Shown: positions 1-12,509, numbered from the stretch's first letter. The stretch: DNA of 64,000 nucleotides from Vagococcus allomyrinae (GCF_017829975.1 NZ_JAEEGA010000002.1:172357-236356), one strand, 5' to 3'. Notes: generated from the letters alone by a model not told the origin. Program-made: numbers and translations.

Positions 1-965
1 GTAATATAGCCAGTTAAATCGGGAATCGGATGGGTCTTATCATCTTCTGGCATGGACAGAATCGGCATTAAGGTAATCGATCCGGGTTTCCCTTGAAGCC
101 TGCCAGCTCGTTCATAAAGACTAGCTAAATCGGTATACATATAACCTGGGTACCCTCGTCTTGAAGGAACTTCCCGACGAGAAGCCGAGACTTCCCTTAA
201 GGCTTCACAGTAATTGGACATATCGGTCATAATCACCATGACGTGCATGTCTAACTCAAAGGCCAAATACTCGGCCGCTGTCAACGCCATCCGCGGGGTG
301 GAAATCCGCTCAATCGCAGGGTCATCAGCTAAATTAATAAACATCACCGAATGCTCAATCGCCCCGGTCCGTCGAAATTCATCGATAAAAAAACGAGACT
401 CTTCAAAAGTAATGCCCATGGCGCAAAAGACCACTGCAAACTCGATGGAATCATCCAACACTTTTGCCTGACGAGCTATTTGAGCCGCCAGTTCATTATG
501 TGGTAAACCCGATCCAGAAAAGATTGGCAATTTTTGGCCAACGACTAAGGTGTTTAAGCCATCAATGGCACTGACACCTGTTTGGATAAACTGATCAGGG
601 TACTGACGGAGAACCGGGTTCATGACACTGCCATTAATATCCATCTTCTCGTAGGATAATAATTCAGAGCCGTCATCGATAATGCGCCCCTGGCCATCAA
701 AGATGCGACCGACCATTTCGCTAGAAGCATTTAAACTCACTGGGCGGTTTTGAAAACGCAGGCGAATATTATCCGTCGTTAATCCCTGATTGGAATCATA
801 GATCTGAATCACTGCCCGATCACCTTCAATTTCCAGAACTTTGCCGACGCGAATATCGTCTTCACTTTGATAAATTTCAACTTCTTCATCGTAAGAGACT
901 CCGCTAACGCCTTCCACAATAATCAATGGGCCGGCGATTTTTTTGATCTTTTTAAATTCCTTCAA
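1..965 (-). CDS. ntpB: V-type ATPase subunit B, partial (3' end beyond window)
   Basis: Non-catalytic nucleotide-binding subunit of the V1 head. About 321 of the usual ~458 residues are present. The start is a TTG at 963-965, read from the strong Shine-Dalgarno AAAGGAGGGG eight bases upstream; it overlaps the end of ntpA by 14 bases, which implies translational coupling. The translation carries [19 protein letters not shown], the region that replaces a true P-loop in B subunits, then a [15 protein letters not shown] stretch and the [17 protein letters not shown] segment at the window edge. Last visible gene of the ntp operon; ntpD and later genes would lie to the left. Identification is secure; only the missing C-terminus is unseen. 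Confidence 0.96.
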   Translation of the reverse strand, partial: MKEFKKIKKIAGPLIIVEGVSGVSYDEEVEIYQSEDDIRVGKVLEIEGDRAVIQIYDSNQGLTTDNIRLRFQNRPVSLNASSEMVGRIFDGQGRIIDDGSELLSYEKMDINGSVMNPVLRQYPDQFIQTGVSAIDGLNTLVVGQKLPIFSGSGLPHNELAAQIARQAKVLDDSIEFAVVFCAMGITFEESRFFIDEFRRTGAIEHSVMFINLADDPAIERISTPRMALTAAEYLAFELDMHVMVIMTDMSNYCEALREVSASRREVPSRRGYPGYMYTDLASLYERAGRLQGKPGSITLMPILSMPEDDKTHPIPDLTGYI

Positions 966-2739
966 TGGTCAGCCCCTCCTTTAGACTTTGACTTAAGGTC
1001 TCAAAATCCGTCCGATTTTTTTCAATCAACTGATTGATTGACTCCAAATTATCTTCAGCCGTGTATTTCATCTGAGCAATTTCATTAATTCCCGGTGTAT
1101 TTAAAATATCGGCAATAAAGACATGGTCATGCATCAGCACATCTCTTGCTTCATCGAAAAATTCCATGATGGCAATTAACATCAAGGTTTGCTTTTTATG
1201 GGAGGTAAAGGTATCTTCTTCCACAAAGGCATTTTGTTGCAAAAAGTCTTCCCGCAACATTCGGGCAATTTCCAATTTCAATAAATCCAAGTCTGACAAA
1301 CTGTCTTTCCCGATCAACTGGACAATTTCCTGAAGTTTTTGCTCTTCCTTTAGCAAGCCCATGGCCCGCTTGCGATATTTAGAATACTGACGATGGCTGT
1401 TTTTGCGCATGTATTTATCCATCTCATCCTGATACAGCGAATAACTGTTTAACCAATTGATCGCTGGGAAATGACGGGCATAAGCCAAATTGGCATCCAG
1501 TGCCCAAAAGACTTTCGCTACTCGTAAGGTCGCTTGAGTGACCGGTTCTGACAAGTCCCCACCAGCTGGTGAGACAGCGCCAATCATCGTCACTGAGCCC
1601 CTTTTTTCAGATTGTCCTAAACAGCGGACAATCCCCGCTCGCTCGTAGACTTGAGCCAGACGGGAAGCCAGATAGGCTGGATAACCTTCATCTCCCGGCA
1701 TTTCTTCTAAACGGCCACTCATCTCACGCAAAGCTTCCGCCCAACGAGAGGTGGAATCGGCCATTAGCGACACATCATAGCCCATGTCTCTAAAATACTC
1801 AGCAATCGTAATTCCTGTATAGATTGAAGCTTCCCGAGCGGCCACTGGCATGTTCGAGGTATTGGCAATTAAAACCGTCTTATCCATTAACGGCGACTTG
1901 GTTTTAGGATCGACAATTTCAGGAAATTCCTGCAACACATCGGTCATTTCATTGCCCCGCTCACCGCAGCCAATATAAACCACCACGTCGCAGTCAGACC
2001 ATTTAGCCAACTGATGTTGGACTACTGTCTTCCCAGAACCAAAGGGACCAGGAATACAGGCCGTACCACCTTTAGCCACTGGGAAAAAGGTATCAATCAC
2101 CCGTTGCCCTGTTACTAAAGGCGTAGTCGGCAGTTCTTTTGCCGTATAAGGTCGCTGCTGACGAATCGGCCAATGGCTTAACATGCAAATCGGCCGTTCA
2201 TCGTCTTTTTCGTCTTCCACTACCGCCACGGTTTCTTCAATCGTATAAGCCCCTTCGCGAATCGACACCACCGTACCGCTTACGCCTTGAGGCACTAAAA
2301 TATAATGTTTAAAAGTTTGTTCTAAGACATAACCAATCCGATCCCCTGGCACCACCTGTTGACCAGCCTTAACCTCTGGATAAAAATACCATTCGGCAGT
2401 TTTCGACAAGGTGGCAATCTTGGCCCCACGATTTAGATAATAGCCTTGAGTGCGAGCAAACTCTTTGAGATCGCGGCCAATGCCGTCCAACATGCTGGAC
2501 AATAGCCCTGGCCCTAGCTCTACGCTTAAGGGTCGTTGATTAGAGACAACTTTTTCATTAAGACGAATGCCAGAGGTTTCTTCATAGACTTGAATGGAGG
2601 AAAGATCGCCGTCCATTTCAATAATTTCACCTAAAAGTTCTCGGTCAGACACTAAAACTGTATCATACAGTCTCGCATTGGCGACTCCTTGAGCCACAAC
2701 TAAGGGGCCTGATACTTTTACTATTTTTCCTTCTCTCAA
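952..2739 (-). CDS. ntpA: V-type ATPase catalytic subunit A
   Basis: Catalytic ATP-hydrolysing subunit of the V1 head, 595 residues, close to the 593 of the E. hirae protein. The N-terminal beta-barrel begins [15 protein letters not shown]. The V-type non-homologous insertion follows (about residues 110-190, with the acidic EDEKDDERP patch). The Walker A motif GPFGSGKT lies near residue 233, and the [24 protein letters not shown] block carries the Walker B and catalytic region. It starts 11 bases after the ntpG stop and overlaps ntpB. Nothing is broken. Part of the ntpFIKECGAB operon on the minus strand. Confidence 0.98.
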   Translation of the reverse strand: MREGKIVKVSGPLVVAQGVANARLYDTVLVSDRELLGEIIEMDGDLSSIQVYEETSGIRLNEKVVSNQRPLSVELGPGLLSSMLDGIGRDLKEFARTQGYYLNRGAKIATLSKTAEWYFYPEVKAGQQVVPGDRIGYVLEQTFKHYILVPQGVSGTVVSIREGAYTIEETVAVVEDEKDDERPICMLSHWPIRQQRPYTAKELPTTPLVTGQRVIDTFFPVAKGGTACIPGPFGSGKTVVQHQLAKWSDCDVVVYIGCGERGNEMTDVLQEFPEIVDPKTKSPLMDKTVLIANTSNMPVAAREASIYTGITIAEYFRDMGYDVSLMADSTSRWAEALREMSGRLEEMPGDEGYPAYLASRLAQVYERAGIVRCLGQSEKRGSVTMIGAVSPAGGDLSEPVTQATLRVAKVFWALDANLAYARHFPAINWLNSYSLYQDEMDKYMRKNSHRQYSKYRKRAMGLLKEEQKLQEIVQLIGKDSLSDLDLLKLEIARMLREDFLQQNAFVEEDTFTSHKKQTLMLIAIMEFFDEARDVLMHDHVFIADILNTPGINEIAQMKYTAEDNLESINQLIEKNRTDFETLSQSLKEGLTIEGI

Positions 2740-2749
2740 AATATTCCTC

Positions 2750-3055
2750 CTAACCGACTTTTAAGCCAATGGCTTCTTCAATTATTTGATTAAGGCGTTT
2801 TTCGCCTGATTTTTTATGGTGCAGTTGATTTGGTAATAAACTGATGGTGAGGTCAAAGTCTTTGTTAAACCCACGAATGACCTCAACATGTTCCTGATAG
2901 ACCTGTTCACTGACATAAACCAAGGAAATGTGTTGCCTTTTTAACTGTCTAAACAAGGTTAACAAATCAGTCTCTCGTTCCACTAATCGAACTTCCATTC
3001 CCAGACTTGTCATAACCCCTTCTTGTTGATAACTTAAATAGATGACTTTAGACAT
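2750..3055 (-). CDS. ntpG: V-type ATPase subunit F (NtpG)
   Basis: Small 101-residue protein of the V1 central stalk, which couples the A3B3 head to the rotor. Length and position between ntpC and ntpA match the E. hirae operon, where this subunit is called NtpG. The sequence is a short alpha/beta fold: a hydrophobic SLVYVSEQVYQ strand and the TISLLPNQ strand, with a charged C-terminal helix. It overlaps the ntpC stop by eight bases. Assigned mainly from operon position and size, since F subunits diverge strongly. Confidence 0.88.
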   Translation of the reverse strand: MSKVIYLSYQQEGVMTSLGMEVRLVERETDLLTLFRQLKRQHISLVYVSEQVYQEHVEVIRGFNKDFDLTISLLPNQLHHKKSGEKRLNQIIEEAIGLKVG

Positions 3056-3839
3056 ACGTCAGCCGCATCCTTTCTTCGATGTCATTTAATGGCAGATGGT
3101 AAAGCTTGCCTTTTAAAATCAAGCGCAAATTAAACAATTCCATTTGCTTTTCAACAATATAGGCAAAAATCCCCTCAATGCCAATAACCTGATGATGATA
3201 AGGCCTTAGCTTGGCGATGATCGCCTGATCAAAAAGCTGAAGCAGTTGCGACGATTCAACCTGCTGATCAAACAACTGATAATAGTGGCCCTTTTTTAAC
3301 AGCTTACAAGCCGCGGAATTATCCAGCTCTTTGACCTTTTTGATCGTTTCACCACTTAAATAGCCCTTTGCATAGTCAAGGTACTTAACCGGTTGCTTTT
3401 TATGTCTAAAAGCTTGAGTTAAAAAATAACAATCCAAGCTCATTTTAGCGTACTCGACCATCAGAGGATAACGCGCCTCTTCAATAAAAGCCAGATATTT
3501 TTTTAAGATTTCCTCATCAGCAGTGCCGATCTTGAAGGCCCCTTGAACCAGGTCCTCTTGAACAAACAAGACATCAAAAAGGCTCGTTGGTAAGGCTAAC
3601 TCGGTAATAATTTGTCGCAGATCTGCTTGCCCCTGACGATACAGAGCATCAATATCCGCCACTAAAACCGGTGCACCATTTAAGAGATAGCCGTGGTTCT
3701 TTAAGTATTGCTGACTGTCAGTCCACGACGACAAGCTCATTAAGTGATCAAACTGTGCCTGTTTCCATATTTTTTTTTGCTGCAAGACAACTTGAATATT
3801 TGCCATATAATGTTGATCATAGGTTTTACGTGTTTTCAT
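3048..3839 (-). CDS. ntpC: V-type ATPase subunit C (NtpC, d-type)
   Basis: The C (d-type) subunit is a funnel-shaped helical protein that sits on the membrane ring and holds the central stalk. The protein is almost wholly alpha-helical and has the charged C-terminal LKGKLYHLPLNDIEERMR segment. The start was placed at the ATG at 3839 (MKTRKTYDQH), nine bases after the GAGG inside the end of ntpE; an in-frame ATG 15 bases upstream is too close to that ribosome site. That gives about 263 residues. The start lies one base after the ntpE stop. Confidence 0.88.
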   Translation of the reverse strand: MKTRKTYDQHYMANIQVVLQQKKIWKQAQFDHLMSLSSWTDSQQYLKNHGYLLNGAPVLVADIDALYRQGQADLRQIITELALPTSLFDVLFVQEDLVQGAFKIGTADEEILKKYLAFIEEARYPLMVEYAKMSLDCYFLTQAFRHKKQPVKYLDYAKGYLSGETIKKVKELDNSAACKLLKKGHYYQLFDQQVESSQLLQLFDQAIIAKLRPYHHQVIGIEGIFAYIVEKQMELFNLRLILKGKLYHLPLNDIEERMRLTYV

Positions 3840-3840
3840 C

Positions 3841-4412
3841 TCACTCATCCTCAAACAAATAGGTCATCATTGTGCGACTCAATTCTTGTTTTCTAAACTG
3901 AAAAAGTTCCGCCACTTCATGATTGATATTGTAGTTTTCACAAGATAAGATAAAGCCCGATTGGAGCCTTTCATCGACTTCGACTACGTAACGATCTGAA
4001 AAGACCTGATCAACCGCCTCGAACGACTTTACTCCGACCAAAATTTTTAAGACCTTGCTATCTTGTTCCGTGGCCTGTAACCTTTCTGCCAAAAATGACA
4101 AATACTGCTCCGTCGGTAGATTGCTGTAATGCTCTTTACAGCGATCCAGTTCCCGCTGAATTAAGTCTTGCTTTAATAAATTAACCTTTTGATTTTCCCG
4201 CATTTTAATTCGGGTTTTTTCCTGTTCTTCACGAATTTCAAGCTCTTTTCTAACACGGGCTTTCCGCTGTTCTAATCTGGCAGTGCCCTCGGCAATGATC
4301 TTATCTGACACCTTTTTTGCCTCTGCCTTTGCTTTAGCCAGCTGTTGATCCTGTTGATCTTGTTCCCGTTCTTCCAGAACCAACATCATTTTTTCCAGGT
4401 TGCCGTATTTCA

Positions 4413-4413
<1 letters not shown>
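3841..4413 (-). CDS. ntpE: V-type ATPase subunit E (NtpE, peripheral stalk)
   Basis: Peripheral-stalk subunit of 190 residues. The first ~110 residues form a long charged heptad-rich helix (many E, K, Q and R, no prolines), which pairs with NtpF in the stator. The C-terminal half is a globular alpha/beta region that binds the head (LKILVGVKSFEAV, YVVEVDERLQSGFILSC). It overlaps ntpK by one base. This is the expected order K-E-C of the Enterococcus operon. Confidence 0.9.
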
Positions 4414-6809
<2,396 letters not shown>

Positions 6810-6823
<14 letters not shown>

Positions 6824-7130
6824 AATCAAAGATCTCCTCTACAAATTGTTGAAAGGCGGCCTCTTTACGTTCTTCATAGCGCCTCATTAACACAAGCATC
6901 TCTTGTTCAACTTGTTGTTGGAATTGTTGTTCATAGGCGGTCATTTTTTCTCTTGACTGAGCCTCCCACTCCTGTTGTTCACGGTCAAAAGCCAGATTAA
7001 GTTCATGAACCTTTTGATTCCCTTGGTTCTTGGCTTTTTTTAACAAATTGCTTTCCTGCTGCTCCAGTTGTTGTCTACTTGTGGCAAGAAAGCTGGTCAC
7101 GTCGATAATTTTTTGTTTTTCTTTTTCCAA
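6810..7130 (-). CDS. ntpF: V-type ATPase peripheral stalk subunit (NtpF, G/H type)
   Basis: Short 106-residue protein, almost all charged helix (long runs of E, Q, K and R with heptad leucines). It is the partner that winds around NtpE in the peripheral stalk. It is the first ATPase gene of the operon, as in E. hirae. A good ribosome site (AAAGGAGA) sits just upstream, and the gap to the tetR stop is only 18 bases, so the regulator and the ATPase are probably one transcript. Confidence 0.85.
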
Positions 7131-7148
7131 AACGAGTCTCCTTTCGGT

Positions 7149-7751
7149 TTAGTCCTCATTTAGTAAGCGGTTGCTAATAGCAACTAAACTGTTGTCAGGT
7201 AAATCTAATGCTTGTTCGACAAGTAAGGCGATTTGTTCTTTGCTTACTTGACGTAAATTGGACAAGCCAAAAACCCCCTCTAAGGTCATTATTAATGTTT
7301 CTTCTGGATACACCCCCATTAAATAGCCCAACTTCCGTCCTTCCAGAATGATCTCTGCATAGATTTCACCACACTCTTCCACAAACTGTCGATGGAATAA
7401 GGAGACTAATTGGTGCTCCAACTGAAAAATATTGGAAATCCCGGCAATTTTACAAGGATAAATATTGTAATAGGCATCAATCAGAATCAGCAATCTTTCA
7501 AAAAAAGTCGTACTCTCTAAAGCTAAGTGGTCCTTTAAAAAAACCACCTGTTGCATGGCAATGTCCTTAATGACACCTTCTAGAACTTCTTCCTTTGTAT
7601 TAAAATAATAATAAACCAATCCTTTTGCTACCCCTACTGAGCGAGCAATTTGCGCAATGGAGGTTTTTTCAATCCCCTGAGCTAAAAACAGCTCTTCAGC
7701 AATCTTAATAATTTCCTCTTTTCTCACTTGAGGGTTCTTCGATATTCGCAT
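7149..7751 (-). CDS. TetR-family transcriptional regulator, first gene of the V-ATPase transcript
   Basis: A 200-residue TetR-type repressor. The N-terminal helix-turn-helix is textbook (about residues 10-55): EEIIKIAEELFLAQGIEKTS, then IARSVGVAKGLVYYYFNTKEEV. The C-terminal ~140 residues are the ligand/dimer domain with no recognisable ligand signature. It has a strong ribosome site GGAGGTG. Immediately upstream, a palindrome overlaps the probable promoter (7785-7814), so autorepression is likely, and with it control of the ntp genes that start 18 bases after its stop. Which signal it senses (for example sodium, pH or an ionophore) cannot be read from the sequence. Confidence 0.93.
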   Translation of the reverse strand: MRISKNPQVRKEEIIKIAEELFLAQGIEKTSIAQIARSVGVAKGLVYYYFNTKEEVLEGVIKDIAMQQVVFLKDHLALESTTFFERLLILIDAYYNIYPCKIAGISNIFQLEHQLVSLFHRQFVEECGEIYAEIILEGRKLGYLMGVYPEETLIMTLEGVFGLSNLRQVSKEQIALLVEQALDLPDNSLVAISNRLLNED

Positions 7752-7784
7752 ATTTCACCTCCTTTTTCGACCTATCCACTTTCT

Positions 7785-7814
7785 AGTTTACAGGTTGACT
7801 GACCGACAGTCAAC
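7785..7814 (-). promoter_or_regulatory. Promoter and TetR-type operator for tetR-ntp
   Basis: On the minus strand, TTGACT (7808-7813) and TAAACT (7785-7790) are separated by exactly 17 bases. The -35 half lies inside a perfect inverted repeat GTTGACTG (7794-7801) / CAGTCAAC (7807-7814) with a five-base centre. This shape and position are typical of TetR autoregulatory operators. It is the only evident promoter ahead of the ATPase genes. Confidence 0.75.
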
Positions 7815-8092
7815 TTTTTTTATCAATCGTTTTCATCTTAAATTTAACTGACGCTATGTTGAAAATTTTCATAAATACTGCTGAAAAACAGGACCGATTC
7901 TCCAGATAAATGCAATCCAACTTGCTGATCAATGACAGAGTCCTCTCTTAATAAACCAATTGAACAAAACAACGGTTGACTTGTTATTTAATTCACTTCA
8001 TACAAAAATTATAAGTTCGTTCATAAATATATACAATTTTCATTATAACAAAATCATCAACTCATATCGTTCAGTTAACAGCCATTAAACAC

Positions 8093-8120
8093 TTGTTTTA
8101 TGAACAGTTTCTGCTATAAT
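8093..8120 (+). promoter_or_regulatory. Promoter of the 8154 surface-protein gene
   Basis: TTGTTT at 8093-8098, 16 bases, then TATAAT at 8115-8120, preceded by TG one base earlier (extended -10). The ribosome site TGGAGG follows before the ATG at 8154. The remaining intergenic DNA (7815-8090) is AT-rich and I see nothing else in it. Confidence 0.7.
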
Positions 8121-8153
8121 TTAAGTATTCTAACAATTGGAGGTAACTAAATA

Positions 8154-9734
8154 ATGAAAAGTAAAAAATTGAAAGGATTCTTGTTGCTAGCCTTGATGGC
8201 AAACACGGCACTGTCTCTAGCTAATCCTACATTCGCTCAAGCAACAGAACTAAGTTCAGAAATCAGCCAAATATTAAACGATCAGGTTAGGTTAGAGTCA
8301 GGCGTCTCATATATCGATGCGGCTGGACAAGTGAAAGAAATCACCATCCCTTCATCGGCTGCCGTCACACTAAGCGCTTCATCGTCCACTGTTTCAATTA
8401 GGGCTAACGGTCAAACACACAATTTGAAAAACGTTCAAGAAATAACCTTTAAAAAAATTAACGTTTCAAAACTTGTGTGTTTTTCTGCAAATACCGTCAA
8501 AAAGATCACATTGGATGGTGTAAATTTTCAAGGAGGCGTTAAATTTTCCGGCTTGAAGAGCCTTCAGAGCCTGATTGTAAAGAACTCAACATTTGGAGGA
8601 TGTGGGTATTCCATTGCAGTCTATTCGGCTCCTGTATTAAACACATTATTGATTGATAATTCCACCCTAAAAGATGACTTGAGAATTTATTCAAATAAAT
8701 CATTAACTGAAGCAACCGTCTCAAACTCTGTCCTAAAAAGCGATGCCAAACAATTTAGTAATAAAAAAGGCTATCGGACAAATTTTGTTAACACTCGTTT
8801 TGATCCAACGAAATGTTTAAGAGACATTTCTTCAGGCGGTAGAAGTGCCGATGATATCTTCTTTATGAACCCTGATAACACGGCTATTGGTGCTTCCAGG
8901 TTTAATGCAGCAACTCCAGGAAAAATTTTATACACTGGGGCAGATAATGTGGTAAACACGGTTGATATTCCAGCTTATACGGCTATCACAACCGTTAAAG
9001 ACGTAAAAGATAGTGTGACCATTAGATTGAGTAATGGCCAAACTCATGTTTTAAATGGGGTTAAAGAGTTATACTTCAGAAATGTTGATATCCAAACACC
9101 CCTTGCTTTTCAACAAAAATACTTAAGACTTGAAAAGCTGCAAATAGTTAACAGTAGAACCCGCAGCATTAAAGTGGCTTGTAGCCAAACATTAAAAGCC
9201 TTTGAAATTCATGGTTCAGAATTATCTCACTCATCAGCCAACGTTTCTTTAAGTAGCAATAAAGCACTAGAGAGCTTTATTGTGCAAGATTCAACGTTTA
9301 CTGGGGGAAGTTGCGCTGGTTCCATTTCAGTGGCTCATTCTCCATCATTAAAACAGTTCATTATGAATAATGACTACATGTCAGGCTATCTGTCTACTTG
9401 TAATATAGGCTCAGTTGTCTTGCAGTTAAGTAATTCACAGTATGATGATCGCATTTCATCCGCCAATGAAATTAATGGTGTTGCTGGTCCACAAATAGTT
9501 GGTTATCTTCCAGTTATTGAAGCATCGGATCGAGTTCATTCAAAAGGGGAGCAGTTTGACCCAATTGAAGGCGTTAAGGCTTACGATTTTGAAGATGGTG
9601 ACTTAATGTCTGTCCTTGTTATCGACGACAGTTTGGTAAATGCTGACAGAAATGGCGTTTACCCAGTAACTTACACTGTGACAGATTCTGATAATAATAT
9701 GACTACTTTGACTATCCAAGTGACAGTCAACTAG
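8154..9734 (+). CDS. Secreted repeat protein with C-terminal DUF5011-type Ig-like domain
   Basis: A 526-residue exported protein. Residues 1-30 are a signal peptide ending around PTFAQA. The middle (about 45-440) holds two similar halves of beta-solenoid character. Each opens with a short strand pair and an NGQTH(N/V)L motif, then runs of LKSLxSLxVKNSTF-like strands that resemble LRR or pentapeptide-style solenoids. The last ~75 residues are an Ig-like domain of the DUF5011/cry22-like type (GVKAYDFEDGDLM, VYPVTYTVTDSDNN). I see no LPXTG, WxL or membrane anchor, so it is probably released or held non-covalently. It may be controlled by the downstream Mga-type gene. The exact role is unknown; adhesion or matrix binding is inferred. 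Confidence 0.75.
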   Translation: MKSKKLKGFLLLALMANTALSLANPTFAQATELSSEISQILNDQVRLESGVSYIDAAGQVKEITIPSSAAVTLSASSSTVSIRANGQTHNLKNVQEITFKKINVSKLVCFSANTVKKITLDGVNFQGGVKFSGLKSLQSLIVKNSTFGGCGYSIAVYSAPVLNTLLIDNSTLKDDLRIYSNKSLTEATVSNSVLKSDAKQFSNKKGYRTNFVNTRFDPTKCLRDISSGGRSADDIFFMNPDNTAIGASRFNAATPGKILYTGADNVVNTVDIPAYTAITTVKDVKDSVTIRLSNGQTHVLNGVKELYFRNVDIQTPLAFQQKYLRLEKLQIVNSRTRSIKVACSQTLKAFEIHGSELSHSSANVSLSSNKALESFIVQDSTFTGGSCAGSISVAHSPSLKQFIMNNDYMSGYLSTCNIGSVVLQLSNSQYDDRISSANEINGVAGPQIVGYLPVIEASDRVHSKGEQFDPIEGVKAYDFEDGDLMSVLVIDDSLVNADRNGVYPVTYTVTDSDNNMTTLTIQVTVN

Positions 9735-9873
9735 CAACACAGCAGATTGTAAATGTCTCCTTGAATTTGCGACTTATATTAGTTTTAGTTAATGTTATCA
9801 GTGTTACAGTCCCCCATTAAACCAAACATGCCGCCCATAGAGAAGATGAAATAATACTTCCAACTTGAATTGA

Positions 9874-9925
9874 ACCGACCTCTCAAAAGCTAGACTAAAC
9901 ATCTGACTTTTGAGGGGTCGGTTTT
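9874..9925 (+). terminator. Rho-independent terminator after the 8154 gene
   Basis: Stem ACCGACCTCTCAAAAG / CTTTTGAGGGGTCGGT with one internal mismatch and a 17-base loop, followed by TTTTAG. The other DNA between 9735 and 10095 shows no gene. Confidence 0.85.
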
Positions 9926-10095
9926 AGTTTGACACCTTATAAAATGTCACTAATTTTATTTATTTCTAAGTCCAACCTTCTTTGACAATCTGCCTCCTTG
10001 TGTGATGTAGGCAACGCGTTTCCTTTCAATTTCAAATTGTTTACTGATATACTGATAATAATTAGAGACATAAATATGAAAGGTGTGGATTAACT

Positions 10096-11619
10096 ATGAA
10101 CTCATTCTTTAGTACGTCAGAAAAAAGAACCCTAGATATTCTCGAATACCTGTACTCAGAAAATAAAACATGGTTTCTACCAGAAATAGCATCTGCCATT
10201 CATTGTTCAATAAAAAGCGTTAGTCAATCTATTTCCATACTGAATAATTTAGTTGAGGAAAACAATCTTACTTGTTCCATTTTTTTAGAAGATAAAGGCG
10301 GCGTTTATCTACAAACAGACTCTTACGCAGAGATACATCTATTAAAAATTCTATTTGTTAGAACTACCGCATCTTATCAATTGCTAGACAAAATATTTCA
10401 ATCTCCTAATGTTACCATCGACCAATTACAAGAAGAATTATTTCTCTCAAGAAGCACCATATATAGAAAATTGGAGATAATTGAGCAGGTACTCCTTAAA
10501 AACAAGCTCACACTCTCTAAGACTACCCTAACAATTGAAGGCGACGAAACAGCTATTCGAGAATTCTTTTATGTCTTTTACTTCTCACTTGTTGATCCTA
10601 ATATCTGGCCTTTTAAAACTATCAGCTCGTCAGTCCTTAAAAATGGATTGGGGACATTTCAACTAGAGTCTAAACTAGAACTAACCAGTACTGAAAAACT
10701 TCAGCTAATTTACAGATCAGCTATCAACACTATTCGTTACCAACAACAAAGATTTGTTCAAGAATTCCCTATTGATATTTATGTAGCAGATAATATTAAA
10801 GAAGGTTTTTCAAATGTAGATAAGAACTTGCTAGCTCGGATCCCAGCAAAGCATCAAGAGATGGAAAAAAAGTACCTAACCTATCTTTATGTCACTTATC
10901 CAAGTACTGAAATTTTTGAGGATCCCTCCCAAATTAGAGCAATAGTTAATTGGCACAAACACAATAATTCCGATGCTTATTATTTAGTTTCGACTTTACT
11001 CCAACACATAGAAACCGCTTACCCTGAAATGAAAGAAAAGTCATTATTTACTTCAAATGAGTTTTTATATAAATTGATATCTGTGGCAAATTATGGCTTG
11101 TTATTTCCTCATTTATATGTCGAACTGGCTCTAAATGACCGTTGGGATCGACGACTTAGGACATTATCATTTTCATCACTTGATCAGCCTAAATTTACAA
11201 AAATACTTTGGGATGCTATTTCCGCCATTACTGAAAGTGTCACGTTTCCTTTAATTAATCCTAGTCATGTCTTTTATTTTATTTATTCTATCTTTAGTCA
11301 ATACCTAGATTTAAAATATTTTGAATCATCTATCAGTGTTAAAATTGTCCTAGAAGTTGGTTATTTAGCAGAAGAATTACTTTCTAGAGAGTTACAAAGT
11401 ATATTTCCGCAAAAAATATTCGTTGAGACTAGCAAAATAAACTATGATCATAAAACTCACTATGATTTAATAATATCCGATTTGGATTATTTGGCTTCGA
11501 ATTACTCGAACTCCCTAAAAAGATATGTCTTAAATTATCCTCCAAGTAATCGAGACATCGGTGCTCTTAAGAACATAATTGAAGAACTTTCTATCTCTAA
11601 ACTCTTAGAATCAAATTAG
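10096..11619 (+). CDS. Mga-family (PRD-like) transcriptional regulator
   Basis: A 507-residue stand-alone virulence-type regulator. There are two N-terminal helix-turn-helix blocks: about residues 8-55 (EKRTLDILEYLYSENKTWFLPEIASAI), then about 100-150 (IDQLQEELFLSRSTIYRKLEIIEQVL), followed by the Mga-like TLTIEGDE(T/A)xIREFFYVFYF bridge. The rest is a long helical region corresponding to PRD-like and EIIB-like domains (ISDLDYLASNYSN near the end resembles an EIIB beta-alpha unit). These regulators commonly drive adjacent surface-protein genes, here the 8154 gene. The start ATG follows an AAAGGTG ribosome site. Confidence 0.85.
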   Translation: MNSFFSTSEKRTLDILEYLYSENKTWFLPEIASAIHCSIKSVSQSISILNNLVEENNLTCSIFLEDKGGVYLQTDSYAEIHLLKILFVRTTASYQLLDKIFQSPNVTIDQLQEELFLSRSTIYRKLEIIEQVLLKNKLTLSKTTLTIEGDETAIREFFYVFYFSLVDPNIWPFKTISSSVLKNGLGTFQLESKLELTSTEKLQLIYRSAINTIRYQQQRFVQEFPIDIYVADNIKEGFSNVDKNLLARIPAKHQEMEKKYLTYLYVTYPSTEIFEDPSQIRAIVNWHKHNNSDAYYLVSTLLQHIETAYPEMKEKSLFTSNEFLYKLISVANYGLLFPHLYVELALNDRWDRRLRTLSFSSLDQPKFTKILWDAISAITESVTFPLINPSHVFYFIYSIFSQYLDLKYFESSISVKIVLEVGYLAEELLSRELQSIFPQKIFVETSKINYDHKTHYDLIISDLDYLASNYSNSLKRYVLNYPPSNRDIGALKNIIEELSISKLLESN

Positions 11620-11813
11620 CCTGCTCACTAAAAATTGACATCAGGATAAATTATTTTGGTGCGAAGCTCAAATGGAAAATAGTACCATCGTTTGTTTAAG
11701 ATGACCATAAAAATGGGCTCTTTTGTCAAGTTAGAATGATAGAAATTGTAATTTGAATATTATTAGGTTGAAACGATACAGAAAAGTTTAGTTTGCTCAT
11801 TTCGAATTCTAAA

Positions 11814-11859
11814 TGCCCCATCTCCGCAAAAGAATCAAATTCTTCACAGAGGTGGGGCA
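11814..11859. repeat. Inverted repeat (cruciform-like) in the 11620-12086 gap
   Basis: TGCCCCATCTC (11814-11824) pairs with GAGGTGGGGCA (11849-11859), with a smaller internal palindrome (AGAAT/ATTCT). There is no T-run on either strand, so it is not a clear terminator. It may be a small mobile hairpin or a transcript-end structure. The rest of the gap shows no gene. Confidence 0.5.
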
Positions 11860-11984
11860 GAACGTTACTGGCGATTTTATCCATCCTACCTTTATATGAT
11901 GTCTTTTTGTTAATTAACTATTAGCTAATGACTGGTATGTGGGTAAAAAAAAGAGACTAGCGACAGTCCCTCTACAACCTTACG

Positions 11985-12029
11985 ACAAAAACACCCGATT
12001 GTCCGCAAAAAACGGGCTGGATAATCGGG
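11985..12029 (-). terminator. Terminator of the SRPBCC gene
   Basis: On the minus strand, CCCGATTATCC pairs with GGACAATCGGG around a GC-rich loop, followed by TGTTTTTG. It lies about 60 bases past the stop at 12087. Confidence 0.6.
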
Positions 12030-12086
12030 AATCTTTACATTTAATTTTTTGTCAAACTCATGGTTTAATCTTTGTTTTAACTTACA

Positions 12087-12509
12087 TTAATTACTTATTT
12101 TTACAAGTTCAATTCCTGCAATATCCCACAAATTATTCATCATATCATAATACTGATCATCCATGACAACATCCACAAGCATCTTAGTTTGATTGCCCAC
12201 TGGCTCAAATAGATAATGTTCAAGCCAATTAGTAAATTCAGGAACTTCGCTGTATTTACCATCAGTCATTTCACCTAAGAATGAAAACTTGATCTCTTTT
12301 TCTGGTTCAAAAACAACGACTTTAGAAACCAAACCGTTCCCTGTTTTGTCGACAAATGAAACAGTTTCATTCAATCCCATTTCACCAGTATAAGTTGAAC
12401 CCTCTTGAAAGGCGGCCGCCCATTGATCGTATTTACTTCGATCAATAATCAGTTGCCAAGCCTTATCTGGCTTGCAGTTAAGCATAAACTCTTTTTTTAT
12501 GTGTTTCAT
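12087..12509 (-). CDS. SRPBCC-fold (polyketide cyclase/START-like) protein
   Basis: A 140-residue single-domain protein of the SRPBCC superfamily. It opens with the typical KKEFMLNCKPDKAWQLIIDRSKYDQW, has central strands with YTGEMGLNETVSFVDKTG and VVVFEPEKEIKFSFLGE, and a C-terminal amphipathic helix. These helix-grip folds bind small hydrophobic molecules; the ligand cannot be read. The start at 12509 is set by AGGAGGAG six bases upstream, and an upstream in-frame ATG is rejected. An extended -10 (TGCTATAAT, 12563-12568 on the minus strand) lies about 55 bases upstream. Monocistronic. Confidence 0.75.
   Translation of the reverse strand: MKHIKKEFMLNCKPDKAWQLIIDRSKYDQWAAAFQEGSTYTGEMGLNETVSFVDKTGNGLVSKVVVFEPEKEIKFSFLGEMTDGKYSEVPEFTNWLEHYLFEPVGNQTKMLVDVVMDDQYYDMMNNLWDIAGIELVKISN

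Noticed and set aside
11939-12166. 75-codon plus-strand frame
   Set aside because: It runs through the SRPBCC terminator into the antisense of that gene, with no ribosome site.
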